A program made the position numbers and the translations under genes. From Macrosoma leucophasiata (Eukaryota > Arthropoda > Insecta > Lepidoptera > Hedylidae), in NCBI GenBank assembly GCA_036365455.1, contig JAWQUS010000004.1:3293501-3357500 (forward strand): a stretch of DNA of 64,000 nt. The letters are read 5' to 3'. Position 1 is the first letter of the stretch. Every line of letters begins with the position of its first letter. Below the pieces are notes generated by a model. That model was given only the letters and a program-made list of their open reading frames with translations. It did not search any database and was not told the DNA's origin. Below, piece after piece: positions 44,801 to 54,738 of this stretch.

Positions 44801-45709
44801 ACGCAGGTAATAATGAGTCCAGAGCGCCCACTAGCGCCACATTTCGTCTATGCATAGGTAGCCGGGGCAACCGCGGTCTAAATTCGGCCAAGGTGGACCG
44901 ATACTCAAGAAGAGCATGTTCCAAAGCGCCTCTCAGTTGCTCAATGTATTGGTTACTTACGGTCGTGGTGACCTCATCTATCTCCTCCCCGCCGGGATGT
45001 TGTGACACATTCACGACACTACCATGCTGTGACTGCACCACACGCGGCGGCGGGGCGGGGACAGAGCGGTCACTCGCCGCCTCGGAGCGTAGCCGATCAA
45101 GTACAGTGTCATCGAGCATGTGACCACGCTGGATGACACGCACCTGATCCGATAGACGTTGGCTCGAAACACAAACTGTTGGCTCAAGTACCTGGAACAG
45201 AGAGAGCATACGACTGCGGTACGCAGTGAGGTTAATTCCTCCCTCTGTAGCCCCAAAGAATGCGCGCATCACGTTTTCGTTTATTGTCCGCGTCCATTTC
45301 ATGCGCTGCACGTTACCACCGGCAGCGGGGACCCTGCTCGTGGCCGTTTGGCCTCGAGGTCCCAAGCCGGCCGGTAGCCGGGGTCTTCCACGCCGACGCG
45401 AAGGTGTTGGTGTCGACGGCGGGGAGTGGTACTCATCACTGGAGCTCGACGCGGCTGCGGTGGCCGGCGACACTGCACTCGCGGGGGAGGCGACGGCCGG
45501 CGGTTGCGAGGCGGAGCTCAGCGATGAGCCCGGAGCTGGTGTGTGTGCTTCTAGATGCCTGGCTTTTGCTCTAGTAATCATGTTTCCATTTCTCTCTTGT
45601 AATCATTGTATTGCTTCTTGTAATAATGTTACGTATTTTCCCTTTTTAATGTATTGGTTGCTGACAATGGTGACATTTCCGTCTTGTCAATTCGTACATA
45701 ATTTATGTT
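41837..45709 (-). mobile_element. R4/Dong-clade non-LTR retrotransposon, apparently full length
   Basis: About 3.87 kb. The short 5' leader (about 128 bp) starts beside (TTA)6, and one long frame follows. A 3' region of about 130 bp with AT-rich sequence ends at (TTA)3. R4/Dong elements are known for inserting into (TAA)n tracts, and both ends here fit. There is no poly(A) tail. The close abutment to a SINE tail gives the target. Confidence 0.85.
41967..45581 (-). CDS. R4/Dong-type polyprotein: reverse transcriptase plus restriction-like endonuclease
   Basis: 1,204 residues, uninterrupted; it would nick the target and prime reverse transcription there. Residues 1-90 are low-complexity (Ala, Ser, Pro) ending in a basic SRRRGRPR patch. 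95-150 hold MKWTRTINENVMRAFF and RLSDQ, a conserved N-terminal block of the clade. Reverse transcriptase spans about 470-800: WKAPGPDGL (474), KNYRPITCLPT (532), IDYKKAYDSVPH with catalytic Asp606, QGDSLSPLWF (670) and YMDD (711-714). A CX2CX8HX4C zinc motif sits at 1012-1029. The restriction-like endonuclease follows with KPD (1097-1099), VDVTIP (Asp1114) and the lysine-rich KAEKEKQIKYLDL. All expected catalytic residues are visible, so the copy may be active or very young. The start at the ATG of MITRAKAR is the first in frame. The GC content is higher than its AT-rich flanks. Confidence 0.92.
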   Translation of the reverse strand: MITRAKARHLEAHTPAPGSSLSSASQPPAVASPASAVSPATAAASSSSDEYHSPPSTPTPSRRRGRPRLPAGLGPRGQTATSRVPAAGGNVQRMKWTRTINENVMRAFFGATEGGINLTAYRSRMLSLFQVLEPTVCVSSQRLSDQVRVIQRGHMLDDTVLDRLRSEAASDRSVPAPPPRVVQSQHGSVVNVSQHPGGEEIDEVTTTVSNQYIEQLRGALEHALLEYRSTLAEFRPRLPRLPMHRRNVALVGALDSLLPAYIDNSKDLSDTHSILYCAAIAACRVARVKFPNPSTTSRPKPAVPAWQCRIERRIAETRALIGKLLSFRMGNTRPRVMRFVRRAFSGTGVSPQHYLARITERIDFLKQKVYAWASRIRRYKERVDRYMQNRMFQSDQRWVYRTWERPDPGVADTTRPDDDATIAFWRNIWSEPVGHSEGDWILNVERACEPIHEMDEVLISVDDVAHAVRPMPNWKAPGPDGLHNFWLKWLRSSHARLAAQFQSSLDSGSLPQFLTSGVTHLLHKSGSTAEPKNYRPITCLPTVYKLLTSILRVKITKHIEDHSIMSNSQNGCRGGSRGAKELLLIDMTISQQVRRNRKSLSTCWIDYKKAYDSVPHTWLMRVMELYKINTTLRTFLMSCMSQWSTVLRYPGSRQPLAVGEPVRIARGIFQGDSLSPLWFCLALNPLSTLLEASGLGYRLRRGGRVISHLLYMDDLKLFGSNNSQLMELLKVTENFSKSIRMEFGIEKCAVMHVTRGEIMESERVQLTDSIQLRSLSATETYKYLGMSEALGLCEADMKQSLRVRFFGRLKKLLKSFLSGGNRVRAFNGWVMPVLMYSFGILKWTQTDLDALDRGVRSLLTSYRMHHPRSSVMRLYIPRKCGGRGFLSAKTLHNREVCNLREYFRTTNRGMHRDMVAVDSGLTPLSLAKENWRKPVVLTTSDRVSVWQGKELHGRFYRALHGPDVDFLASVGWLRFGDLFGETEGFVCAIMDEVVMTKNYRKFILKDGTVDICRACHRPGESLRHIVSGCSSLANGEYLHRHNQVARIIHQHLALKYNLVATEVPYYRYAPDPVLENDHVTMYWDRSIITDRTIVANKPDIVVIDRLERRAIIVDVTIPHDENLVKAEKEKQIKYLDLSHEIVAMWDVDSAVIVPIVVTVNGLMAKSLDHHLKRLSLGSWIKGLVQKAVLLDTARIVRRFLSLSP

Positions 45710-45751
45710 TATTATTATTATTATTATCTACTTGTCCTTAAACGAAAAATC

Positions 45752-45815
45752 GAAACTCGAACTCGGTACCTGACGTAGAACAAGAACTCTACCACTAAAC
45801 CATCGAGACAGAAGT
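45752..45815 (-). repeat. tRNA-like fragment
   Basis: On the minus strand tctcgatggtttagtggtag (box A-like) and ggtaccgagttcgagtttcg (box B-like) have tRNA spacing. A SINE body is not recognisable, and the acceptor stem is not well paired. Confidence 0.4.
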
Positions 45816-46621
45816 AGAAACTAAATTCATAAGAAACTACATCCAAGTATTAAAAATGAATTGAACAAACAGCATTCATACTCCATAAACCAATTAATTG
45901 GTCAACTTAGTTTAAAATATAGCTAAAAGCAGAATCCAAAACGGTTGAGACCAACAAAACGAAAAGAAAAAAAAGATCCGTCACGAACATAGGCTAGGGA
46001 GAGAAAAAGAAAAAAAAATAGTAAACAAGTTCAACATTTATTTTGGTTGCATCTCGCTCACTCGCTTGTGTATTAAAGATAGCCGTCTCCCTCTTTCGAC
46101 TCGAACGCTGGACACCTGTGCTTTAGTTTCCCCAGAGTACCAACGACCTCAAGTCGTTGAAAAAGCGAAACGACACAAGTAACAACACGTATCTCTTCAA
46201 TTTTGAGACTTATCGACTTAAAACAAAGTTACATTTCCATTTAGTCGTCAATAATTATAGATGTGTTATTTTTCGACGTAAAGCAATCATTGTCGTATAC
46301 TGATTTGATTCCTAAAGCTTTTTTTTTTCTTTTTTATACGTAAACTAATGTCTCGTAATAATAATGAAATGGGTACACCTGTTCTCAACTAATCCTATTG
46401 TGGAAGTTTTCAATGTAGGGTAAATTAGGGTGCCAGTGCAAAATTACGGATTTTTTTGCCTAAATCGAGGGAACATTTTGTATATCAACGTTTTTTGCGT
46501 ATTTTTAGCAAGTTTTAAGCTTCAATATAATACGATGATTACAATAAGTTGGTTTGGTGCTTTGTATGGAGCCTGGTTTATTTATCATTGATATTTGGCC
46601 CTAGAATATATTAAATTATCT
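45816..46621. other. No feature seen
   Basis: AT-rich with a ttttttttttct stretch near 46320; no gene supported. Confidence 0.4.
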
Positions 46622-47060
46622 TGTATGTATGTATCTACATGCCAGGTCCCTAACGGGGTAGGCAGAGAGTGTAGAGCGCCAGATATCCCGGTCCTGACAC
46701 ACCTCCCGTGCCTCATCTACCTTCATCATTCTCTTCATACATGCACGCCGATTCCTGAGACTTTTGACCCCACACTCAGGCAGTGTTCGACCTATTTGGT
46801 TATGGTGGCGAATGTGGATGGTTGCCTCTGCAATCAGTCAATCGGCCTAGGAAGACCAAGATTGACCTACTATGACCAAATAGGTCGAGTTCTGTCTGAT
46901 GGTGGGGTCAAAAGTCTTAGGAATCGGCGTGCATGTATGAAGAGAATGATGAAGGTAGATGAGGCACGGGAGGTGTGTCAGGACCGGGATATCTGGCGCT
47001 CTACACTCTCTGCCTACCCCGTTAGGGACCTGGCGTGAAGATGCATACATACAAACATAC
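46622..47060. pseudogene. Inverted pair of retrotransposon C-terminal fragments
   Basis: The left arm (46622-46806, coding minus) and right arm (about 46840-47060, coding plus) are near-identical inverted copies around about 60 bp. Each encodes the same C-terminus: YYDQIGRVLSDGGVKSLRNR, then ACMKRMMKVDEAREVC, then WRSTLSAYPVRDLA and a stop. I read this as the end of a LINE protein by its recurrence with tails (gaagatgcatacatac), but the clade is uncertain. Related fragments lie at 60064-60165 and 61561-61767. The upstream reverse transcriptase core is absent. Confidence 0.6.
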
Positions 47061-47108
47061 GACATTTAACAAATTTTTAAACTCTACGACAATTACACAA
47101 ATTTTTTG

Positions 47109-47167
47109 CCTCACCGATATTTTAAGTGGTTTGTTTTAGCAACGAACCTTTTAAAATATCGGTGAGG
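47109..47167. repeat. Hairpin-forming inverted repeat
   Basis: cctcaccgatatttta (47109-47124) is perfectly complementary to 47152-47167, with further partial pairing (gtttgtt/aacgaac) inward. It abuts the tail of the next SINE. Confidence 0.7.
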
Positions 47168-47169
47168 TC

Positions 47170-47408
47170 ATCATTATTACAGCTGAAAGATGTCCACTGC
47201 TGGACCAAAGCCTCCGGAAAAGGGGACCTGCCATTGGCGATCGCAGTGGCGGTAGTTTTATCGGAGGACGCAGCTGCCCATCTTGCGGATGTCTTCGCAT
47301 TTAATTTGCCACTAGCAGTCACCCATCCCACTACCCGACCGCGTCCGTTGTGCTTAACCGAGTAGATCACTTACGATCTACACCAGCCGCTGGGCCATGC
47401 GCGCTTCC
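47170..47408 (-). mobile_element. Chimeric SINE: 5S-rRNA-like head, RTE-like tail
   Basis: On the minus strand it starts gcgcgcatggcccagcggct with the 5S-like promoter part, then departs from the 5S-headed family after aaattaaatgcg. It ends with gtggacatctttcagctgta and ataatgatga, the tail of family C and of the RTE-type LINE at 60758. The middle (cgctgccactgcgatcgcca region) also matches family C. Confidence 0.65.
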
Positions 47409-47608
47409 TTAATATACTTGGCGCTAAATGGTAGTGTTCAGCACTATGTATTGCCCTGTAATTTGCCCGGCACAGAGGCATAACGGCCTCAGGAGTGGTA
47501 ATGCATCTGCATTTTGACCTTGGTCTTTGTGTGAGTGTCTGTAGGCTGCAGTCATCACTAACATCAATGTGAACTGCATGCTTGTTTTCCACTTCAATTA
47601 CATAAAAC
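47409..47608 (+). mobile_element. Bm1-like SINE, 5'-truncated
   Basis: From cttaatatacttggcgctaa to cacttcaattacataaaa. The head is lost at the junction with the chimeric SINE. Confidence 0.7.
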
Positions 47609-47877
47609 TACTCTCGTGTCGTGCAGTAGCTACCTCAGGATAAAACCAATAAATTTAATATTATTAATAATTTGTTACGTGCCCATAACCTATAAACCTG
47701 ATATTTTGACCATATCCACGACACAATAATAATTTCATAGCTTTTAAAGCCTCGTAAAGAAATTTGTGTAGAGTTACTGAACTGTATACATTGTAAATCT
47801 AAGGGTGGACCTGCCTTGAATTTCAATGAATTCATGAATATGTAAGGGAAGCGTTTATATAGGAAGGAACCCATCGT
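47609..47877. other. No feature seen
   Basis: Short AT-rich spacer. Confidence 0.4.
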
Positions 47878-48058
47878 CTTCTAGTGGAGGAGAATTCTCC
47901 CAATAGTGTAGTCAGTCAACGGAACAGTGGAGGTCAGTCATTCCAATAAGGCATAAATAAAATAACGCGGGACGGGTTGCAGCGTCCCGCGATTGAACTA
48001 CCGCCATTGCGATCGGCAATCAGTCAGCCACGCGTGGCGTTCCAGCCAAGGGTATAAT
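47878..48058 (+). repeat. Dispersed repeat family C
   Basis: tagtggaggagaattctccc, aacagtggaggtcagtcatt, cgcgggacgggttgcagcgt and attgcgatcggcaatcag occur in family C order. Confidence 0.55.
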
Positions 48059-48142
48059 ATATAGTACAATAATCTCTTATCGCAGACTTATTTTAGACTA
48101 ACGTTATTTTGACGTATAACAATCGTCGATGTATATAGATTA

Positions 48143-48270
48143 CTAGCGGCCCGCCCCGGCTTCGCGCGGTGCAATGTTGCCTACCCTCTCCGTTGCCTAT
48201 CCTCTATTCGTCTTAGCGTGATGATTAGACATAGATATAGCCTAAAGTCTTCCTCGATATCTTTAATAGT
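48143..48270 (-). mobile_element. Helitron-like remnant
   Basis: Starts actagcggcccgccccggct, inverted CTAG end, and continues gcgcggtgcaatgttgccta and cgtcttagcgtgatgatt as in the copy at 863. Confidence 0.45.
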
Positions 48271-50055
48271 TTAGGCAGCGTACGCAAAATAAGTAACTTT
48301 TCTGGTTGATTTTTTACACCTTGTGTCTGAAAAACCCAAATATCAAACGGAACCCTATTTTAAAAAAAAATAAATATAGCCTTTGTAACTCGTGGATAAT
48401 GTAGCTTTCGAATAGTGAAAACAAACAAAAAAATATTACCTCTTTATAATATTATTAGTTTAGATTACAATAAAAAAACATACAGGCAAATTGATTATCT
48501 ACTACTTTTGGAAGTCGTTGAAGTCGCTTAAAAAAAAAAAAACAAGACTTATCCACGTTATCCCTGTCGTTCAATCGTCGCGTCGTATCGGATCGCAGTG
48601 TAATGTACACCATAACATACACAATTACTATTGATGGGCTCCCATTTTACGTTTAGTGCTCTCATGTTACTGAGTGTATGGCCGGTAATACGTGGCAACT
48701 GAGATTGAATGTAAATATGACATTTTACATGTTATAATTTTAGAATTACTAAAACTAGTTTTTTAAATCATAAATCTTGGGATATTACAAAATTATCTGC
48801 AGAAGAGGTTGATTTCGGTAATTTTTTAAGTAAGTACCTACGTGATTGTCATATTTTTTTCCCTGAATGTAGAAAGAACAAAAACTGAAAAAGTTAAAGA
48901 AAACTTCGATATTGGCAGAAATTAACATCAAAAGCTTAAATACTTACTCGTATTTGGTTCGACTATTGTCCAAAGTCAATTTTCAACTACCCAGTTAGTC
49001 CAGCGGTGTGACTCGACCGTTTGATTCGAAGGGTTCTAGAGCTCTACCACCAGAATAAAAAACAAACTTATCTATATGAAATAGAACTATTTTTCGGCAT
49101 TTATCTTCCGTGTGTTAAACTAAAATATTTTTTTAAATAAACCTGACTTTGATTTGACCAACCGGTCGCTTTTCTTTTTCTTTTACCGCTTTTGTTTTCG
49201 AAAAAAAAAAGGTTTAAATTGTTGTAACGAATTAATTCATCATTCCGTCTTCGACTATTGTTTTCCCAACATAGTATAATATGCCGAACAATTAGTCACT
49301 ATATCATTTAACAAGTTTACCAGATGTCGTATCTAATATAGGATTGTTAGTTTATTGTGTACTTAAATAGAACCGGGCAGTGTAACACGGCTCATCCATT
49401 ACCATCGCCCCTGTTGCTACTGACATTTTTAGTTGACAGGACTGTATTTGAAAGTTTATATAGCGGTAATATCATCTATTTGATAATAACGTGCGGTCTT
49501 TTATTTATAGGTATAAACGCAAGATATTTTGAATTTTGTGAGTGGTAACATATCAATAAATATTGTTTTAATATAAGTTAATAATTACCGAATAATATTG
49601 ATTGCAATCACATTAATTGTTTATGATCTATCTTACCTATTCAATTATTACCAACTTTGAGTGTCTCGTGTTTGCTATTTGAGTTAAATGAAAAAAAACT
49701 TGAAGAAATTATAAATATTTCCTTTTTTTTTCTTCCCTAGACAATACTCCTAACTGCCTCACTTCGGTACTCAAGAATTCTTTGGAACAGAATATGTAAA
49801 ATATTTATTCCTCTACGAGATTGCTTTGAACCAGTCGAGTAACAGTAAAAAAGGGTAACAAATAGAACTTCTCGTTGACTGAGGCTAATGCTTCTCAGCT
49901 TTGACACACAGCTGAAAGTGATTTATAGCTTGCAGTTTGCTCATTTTGGGTTCAGCCAAGGACATTGTCAGTGAGCGTGGTTTGTTACTTGAAAATAAGG
50001 AATAACTTAATGCGTTCTAGAGTTGTAAGTCAACTTAGAATATGTGTTATTTTTT
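48271..50055. other. Mostly featureless
   Basis: AT-rich. The only repeat piece is a minus-strand Bm1-like SINE head at 49033-49054 (gagctctaccaccag). The 63-codon frame at 49357 has no recognisable domain. Confidence 0.4.
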
Positions 50056-50291
50056 TCTAATATATAAAATTCTCGTATCACTGTGTTTGTAACAATACTC
50101 CTCTGAAACGGTTGGACCGATCATTATGGAATTTTGCGTGTATATTTGGTAGGTATGAGAATCGCTTGCAGACTGTTTTTTATATCCTTAAATTGTAAGA
50201 AAATTCTCACCAAATATTATTTTTTCGATTTTTTCAGACATTAAATTTTTTTATACCTCTAAGGCTATACGAAGTTGGTCGGAGCAGCTAG
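50056..50291 (+). mobile_element. Non-autonomous Helitron-like element, complete
   Basis: 5' start tctaatatataaaattctcg, then cctctgaaacggttggaccg and aggtatgagaatcg, ending ggtcggagcagctag|t. TC start, CTAG end, no inverted repeats and no target duplication fit a Helitron. Confidence 0.65.
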
Positions 50292-50387
50292 TTTCTTTGT
50301 AATATTTTGTGTTTACTAGCTAAAAAGGTTCATTAATAACGTTAAGGTTTTGCCTATTTGGATACTTTTTGCTGTCTGTTCTTGTAG

Positions 50388-50530
50388 CTCAAGAGTGTAG
50401 GCCAGCCCGCATCACCTAATGTATCTGCCACTAAATGTGAGTGCTCAGTGGTACCGTGTTCCGGTAAGTACAATATACGACATTGTAATTGCTGGCATAG
50501 CGGCATAATAGTATAGGCCTCAAGAGAAGC
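50388..50530 (+). mobile_element. Old Bm1-like SINE, middle part
   Basis: gtgtaggccagcccgcatca, cactaaatgtgagtgctcag, ccgtgttccggtaagtac and aggcctcaagag follow family order with heavy divergence. Confidence 0.5.
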
Positions 50531-51759
50531 AAGTAAGACCTTAAGTTAAAATAAGTTGGGGAAAAAGTCTTTTCGCATTATAGTATGTATGAACTTGTAA
50601 TAAAATCTCTTTGGCTGTAGTATTTGTATCTGGCTGGTTTTGGTATCATTGAAAGTTAAAATTTTAAAGAACATAATTCCAAATTCACATTAGGCAAATC
50701 CGTGATTTTCATTTGTTTTTCGTACTGTCAAGATGAGTGAATCTAATGAAAAAATTCGATACATTTTAAAATTTTACTACAAAAAAGGTAAAAATGCAAC
50801 GCAAGCCGCGAAAAAAATTTGCGATGTTTATGGACCTAGTGCAGTGTCTGTAAGAGTAAGCGTTTTCAATCCGGAAATTTTGATGTCAAAGATGCACCTC
50901 GCTCTGGTCGCCCTATTACGGATAAAATAGACGCCATTTTTGAAAAAGTGGAGCAAGATCGACATATCAGTAGTTACGACGTAGCTGAAGAACTGAGAAT
51001 TGATCACAAAACAGTTTTGGCGCATTTGAAAAAAGCTGGGTACAAAAAAAAGCTCGATATTTGGGTACCTCACGAGTTCACTGAAAGAAACCTAATGAAC
51101 CGTGTACTCATTTGTGATTCTTTATTACGACGTAATGAAACCGAATCATTTTTGAAGAAGCTGATAACTGATGATGAAAAGTGGATCACGTACGACAAGA
51201 ACGTGCGAAAAAGGTCATATTCATCAGTTGGTCAGGCTTCACAGACTGTGGCAAAACCCGGGTTAACTCGCAATAACGTGATGTTGTGTATGTGGTGGGC
51301 TTGGAAGGGCATTATTCATTATGAGCTATTACCACCAGGCAGGACTATCGATTCTGAACTCTACTGCGAACAACTGATGAGATTAAAGCAAGAAGTTGAG
51401 AGAAAGCGGCCGGAATTGATCAACAGAAGGGGTGTGGTGTTTCATCATGATAACGCTAGACCTCACACATCTATAGCCACTCAGCAAAAATTAAGAGAGT
51501 TTGGCTGGGAGGTGTTAATGCATCCGCCGTATAGTCCTGACCTTGCACCCAGGGACTGGAAGCGCTTTCCCTTATCCTTATTTTTACCGGGTAAATTGAT
51601 AGGATAGAATATTTAGCCCTATAAAAACGCCTTACAAATTGGTTACCTTTCGATTGACTTACTATATCATACGGAAAGCCTTTAATAGGGTTTCCCTTTA
51701 AATAAGTCGCTAAAACGTGCATTTTATTTTACCCTTATTGATACCCATATCATATTTTG

Positions 51760-52165
51760 AAAGAAAAAGTCTTTCCGCCATCTTGGATCTGAAAACGAAT
51801 GCCATTTTTGTGATCGGCACCCCAAAAAAACCACAAAATTGACACCCTTATCACAATTTGGATAATAATAATATCCCCCATCTTGGATCTCAAATATTAT
51901 GACATTTCCGTATTCAACACCCCAAGAAACCTCGAAATTGACACTCATATCACGATTTGGAAAAATAATTCTGTCCGCCATCTTGGATATTAAAAAGATG
52001 TCATTTTCGTAATCAGCACCCCAAGAAATCTCAAAATTGATACACATTCCATATTTAAAAAAAAACAGTGCGCCATCTTGGATTTGAAAAATCTGCACCT
52101 CAAGAAACAGAAAATTGAAATCCATAACATATTTCTTAAAAATGATTATGTCGGCCATCTTTGAC
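51760..52165. repeat. Degenerate tandem repeat, unit about 95 bp
   Basis: gccatcttggat-type words recur near 51778, 51881, 51978, 52071 and 52154, each followed by aaaa, tgtcattttcgt-like, agcaccccaagaaa and aaaattgacac words. Spacing shrinks from about 101 to 84 bp. The minus strand is open for 144 codons (51724-52158) with a loosely repeated MADxIIF...VNFEVSWG pattern. I do not know a protein family with this; the frame may be a by-product. Confidence 0.6.
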
Positions 52166-52269
52166 TAGAAAGGAGGTACCATTTTTGGTATAATAATTAT
52201 GACCTCATCGTTGAGGTGATAATTATTTTTACCCTGACATTGACCCTTACATTAATATATAAATATAAA

Positions 52270-52316
52270 ACATATTTGACCTGCCAGAAAACCACTTTCT
52301 GGCAGGTCAAATATGT
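52270..52316. repeat. Perfect 21-bp stem hairpin
   Basis: The arm at 52270-52290 (holding tttgacctgccagaaa) is exactly complementary to 52296-52316, with the 5-base loop accac. Another inverted repeat (ataattatgacctcatc / gaggtgataattat) lies just before at about 52189-52224. Confidence 0.85.
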
Positions 52317-52374
52317 AACATGTAGGTATTCACGCTTTCGAGCTTGTTGAATGAAGCTCTATCACCGTATATTA

Positions 52375-53645
52375 GGTTAGGGAAAAAGTCTCTTCGCATT
52401 TTTTAAGATAATTCAAAACATATTTTAATATAGTTTATTTAAATTTAACTAAAGTATGTATGTACCATTTTTTTCGATAACCTTTTGCCATCTTGTAGGT
52501 AGGGACATGATCCCATTGCTATAAAAATTTTGGGACTTCTCATCAAAATACCGCGACAAGTGGATTTGGCAGTCCTCTCGTGATGTTAACCTAACATTGC
52601 ATAAAGAATTCTGAAGAGACCGAAACAGGTGGAAATCTGAAGGTGCAAGGTCAGGACTATACGGCGGATGCATTAACACCTCCCAGCCAAACTCTCTTAA
52701 TTTTTGCTGAGTGGCTATAGATGTGTGAGGTCTAGCGTTATCATGATGAAACACCACACCCCTTCTGTTGATCAATTCCGGCCGCTTTCTCTCAACTTCT
52801 TGCGTTGTTCGCAGTTAAGTTCAGAATCGATAGTCCTGCCTGGTGGTAATAGCTCATAGTGAATAATGCCCTTCCAATCCCACCACACACACAACATCAC
52901 CTTATTGCGAGTTAACCCGGGTTTCGCCACAGTCTGTGAAGCCTGACCGGCCTTTGACCACGACCTTTTTCGCACGTTCTTGTTGTCGTACGTGATCCAC
53001 TTTTCATCACCAGTTATCATCTTCTTCCAAAAATGATTCGGTTTCATTACGTCGTAATAAAGAATCACAAATGAGTACAGGGTTCATTAGGTTTCTTTTA
53101 AAGAGCTCGTGAGGTACCCAAATATCGAGCTTTTTTTTGTACCCAGCTTTTTTTCAAATGCGCCAAAACTGTTTTGTGATCAATTCTCAGTTCTTCAGCT
53201 ACGTCGTAACTACTGATATGTCGATCTTGCTCCACTTTTTCAAAAATGGCGTCTATTTTATCCGTAATAGGGCGACCAGAGCGAGGTGCATCTTTGACAT
53301 CAAAATTTCCGGATTGAAAACGCTTAAACAAAATTTGTGCTACTCTCACAGACACTGCACTAGGTCCATAAACATCGCAAATTTTTTTCGCGGCTTGCGT
53401 TGCATTTTTACCTTTTTTGTAGTAAAATTTTAAAATGTATCGAATTTCTTCATTAGATTCACTCATCTTGAGAGTACGAAAAACAAATGAAAATCACGGA
53501 TTTGCCTAATGTGAATTTGGAATTATGTTCTTTAAAATTTTAACTTTCAATGATACCAAAACCAGCCAGATACAAATACTACAGCCAAAGAGATTTTATT
53601 ACAAGTTCATACATACTATAATGCGAAAAGACTTTTTCCCCAACC
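52375..53645 (-). mobile_element. mariner element 3 (1,271 bp), nested
   Basis: Ends ggttagggaaaaagtctctt and ...gaaaagactttttccccaacc with TA outside each. It lies inside the hAT-like insertion, so it arrived after it or came with it. Confidence 0.9.
52449..53466 (-). pseudogene. mariner transposase (frameshifted)
   Basis: Residues 1-105 are in frame; an extra A in the AAAAAA run near 53150 shifts it. A second frame holds TGDEKWITYD with a 3-bp insertion next to it. A loss of about 14 bp near 52803 shifts again, and the last frame (52449-52775) holds HHDNARPH and LAPSD. All three catalytic Asp codons are intact but never in one frame. Its lesions differ from those in mariner 1 and 2, so each copy decayed independently. 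Confidence 0.88.
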
Positions 53646-53743
53646 TATTATTACCATCGAACACAATAGCGTTACAACCACCATTTTTGTGTAAAAGAAT
53701 TATGTATTGAATTTAAAATGTATCAACAATAGGCCGCTCGCAA

Positions 53744-53862
53744 CCTTGCTGTAGAATACCAACCGTTGCCCATAAGAGAGGAGATAGTTGGCTGAGGCGG
53801 GGAAAATTGGCGGGATGTCGAAGTGTGTATTCTATACGTAGTATTATTACATATTCTCTTAC
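53744..53862 (+). repeat. Dispersed repeat family D
   Basis: gcccataagagaggagatag, gggatgtcgaagtgtgtatt and ctatacgtagtattattaca match the copies at 36471 and 61441. Confidence 0.55.
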
Positions 53863-53922
53863 TCAACGGTGCGGTTTTCTCGTTCGTTTCTGCCCCGAAC
53901 GTGTAAATTGTGGAACGAACTT

Positions 53923-54208
53923 TTTTTTATGTAATAAAAGTGGCAAACAAGCGTGCAGTTCACATTGATATTAAGTGATGACTGCAGCCTATAGACACAT
54001 ATCCACAAAATGGCCAGAGGTCAAAATGCAGATGCGCTGCCACTCTTGAAGCAATAGGTGTTATGCCTCTATGCCGGAAATTACAGAGCCGTACATTACC
54101 ACCTGACCGGAACACGATAGTGCTGAACACTACCATTTAGCGGCAAGTATATTAGGTAATGCGGTGGTACCTACGCCCGTGAGCTCCGTCACTGGAGCTC
54201 AACCACCA
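53923..54208 (-). mobile_element. Bm1-like SINE, full length
   Basis: From ttttatgtaataaaagtggc to gagctcaaccaccagt, within the hAT-like insertion. Confidence 0.8.
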
Positions 54209-54738
54209 GTAGAACTTCCCTCTGAGGTGTTCCCTCGGTGCTACAATATGGGGTTACTATACCGCTACCCCATTGAACAGAATTTTGGAAATCGTTCCAT
54301 TTGTTTTTGTGTGAAAACTTTACAAACATACTAACATATAAACCTTTCCCCTTTCAATATTAGTATCCAACTAGAGCTATAGGAAATAGCTAGTCAATAT
54401 AATTAAATCAGTGATAAACATTTCTACCCCTCCCCCAAGCAAGATACGCCACTAACCATGTGAATCTACCCCACAAATTGCCTTTCGTAATAATTGGATA
54501 ACCCCCAACTCAAATTAAACAACAACACAAAAGGTTTGAAACATCTGAAAAAGTAATGTACACTTACCTTCCATTTTAGGAAAAACACGTAAGTACCTAC
54601 TTAGATTACGTCTTCGAAACCAATTTAATTAATGTGTCGTTCTGTACACTCCCGTAGTTTGATAAAAAACTTGAGAGTAAATTCTTAATTAGTGAAAAAG
54701 CATTGGAAAAGAAAAGCATGTGGCTTTACATAAAATAC
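54209..54738. other. Interior of the hAT-like insertion, no feature seen
   Basis: AT-rich sequence with no open frame of note; it could be original hAT-like interior. Confidence 0.35.

Noticed and set aside
42072..45741. Several plus-strand open frames of 60-197 codons
   Set aside because: They lie opposite the R4/Dong frame and are shadows of it.
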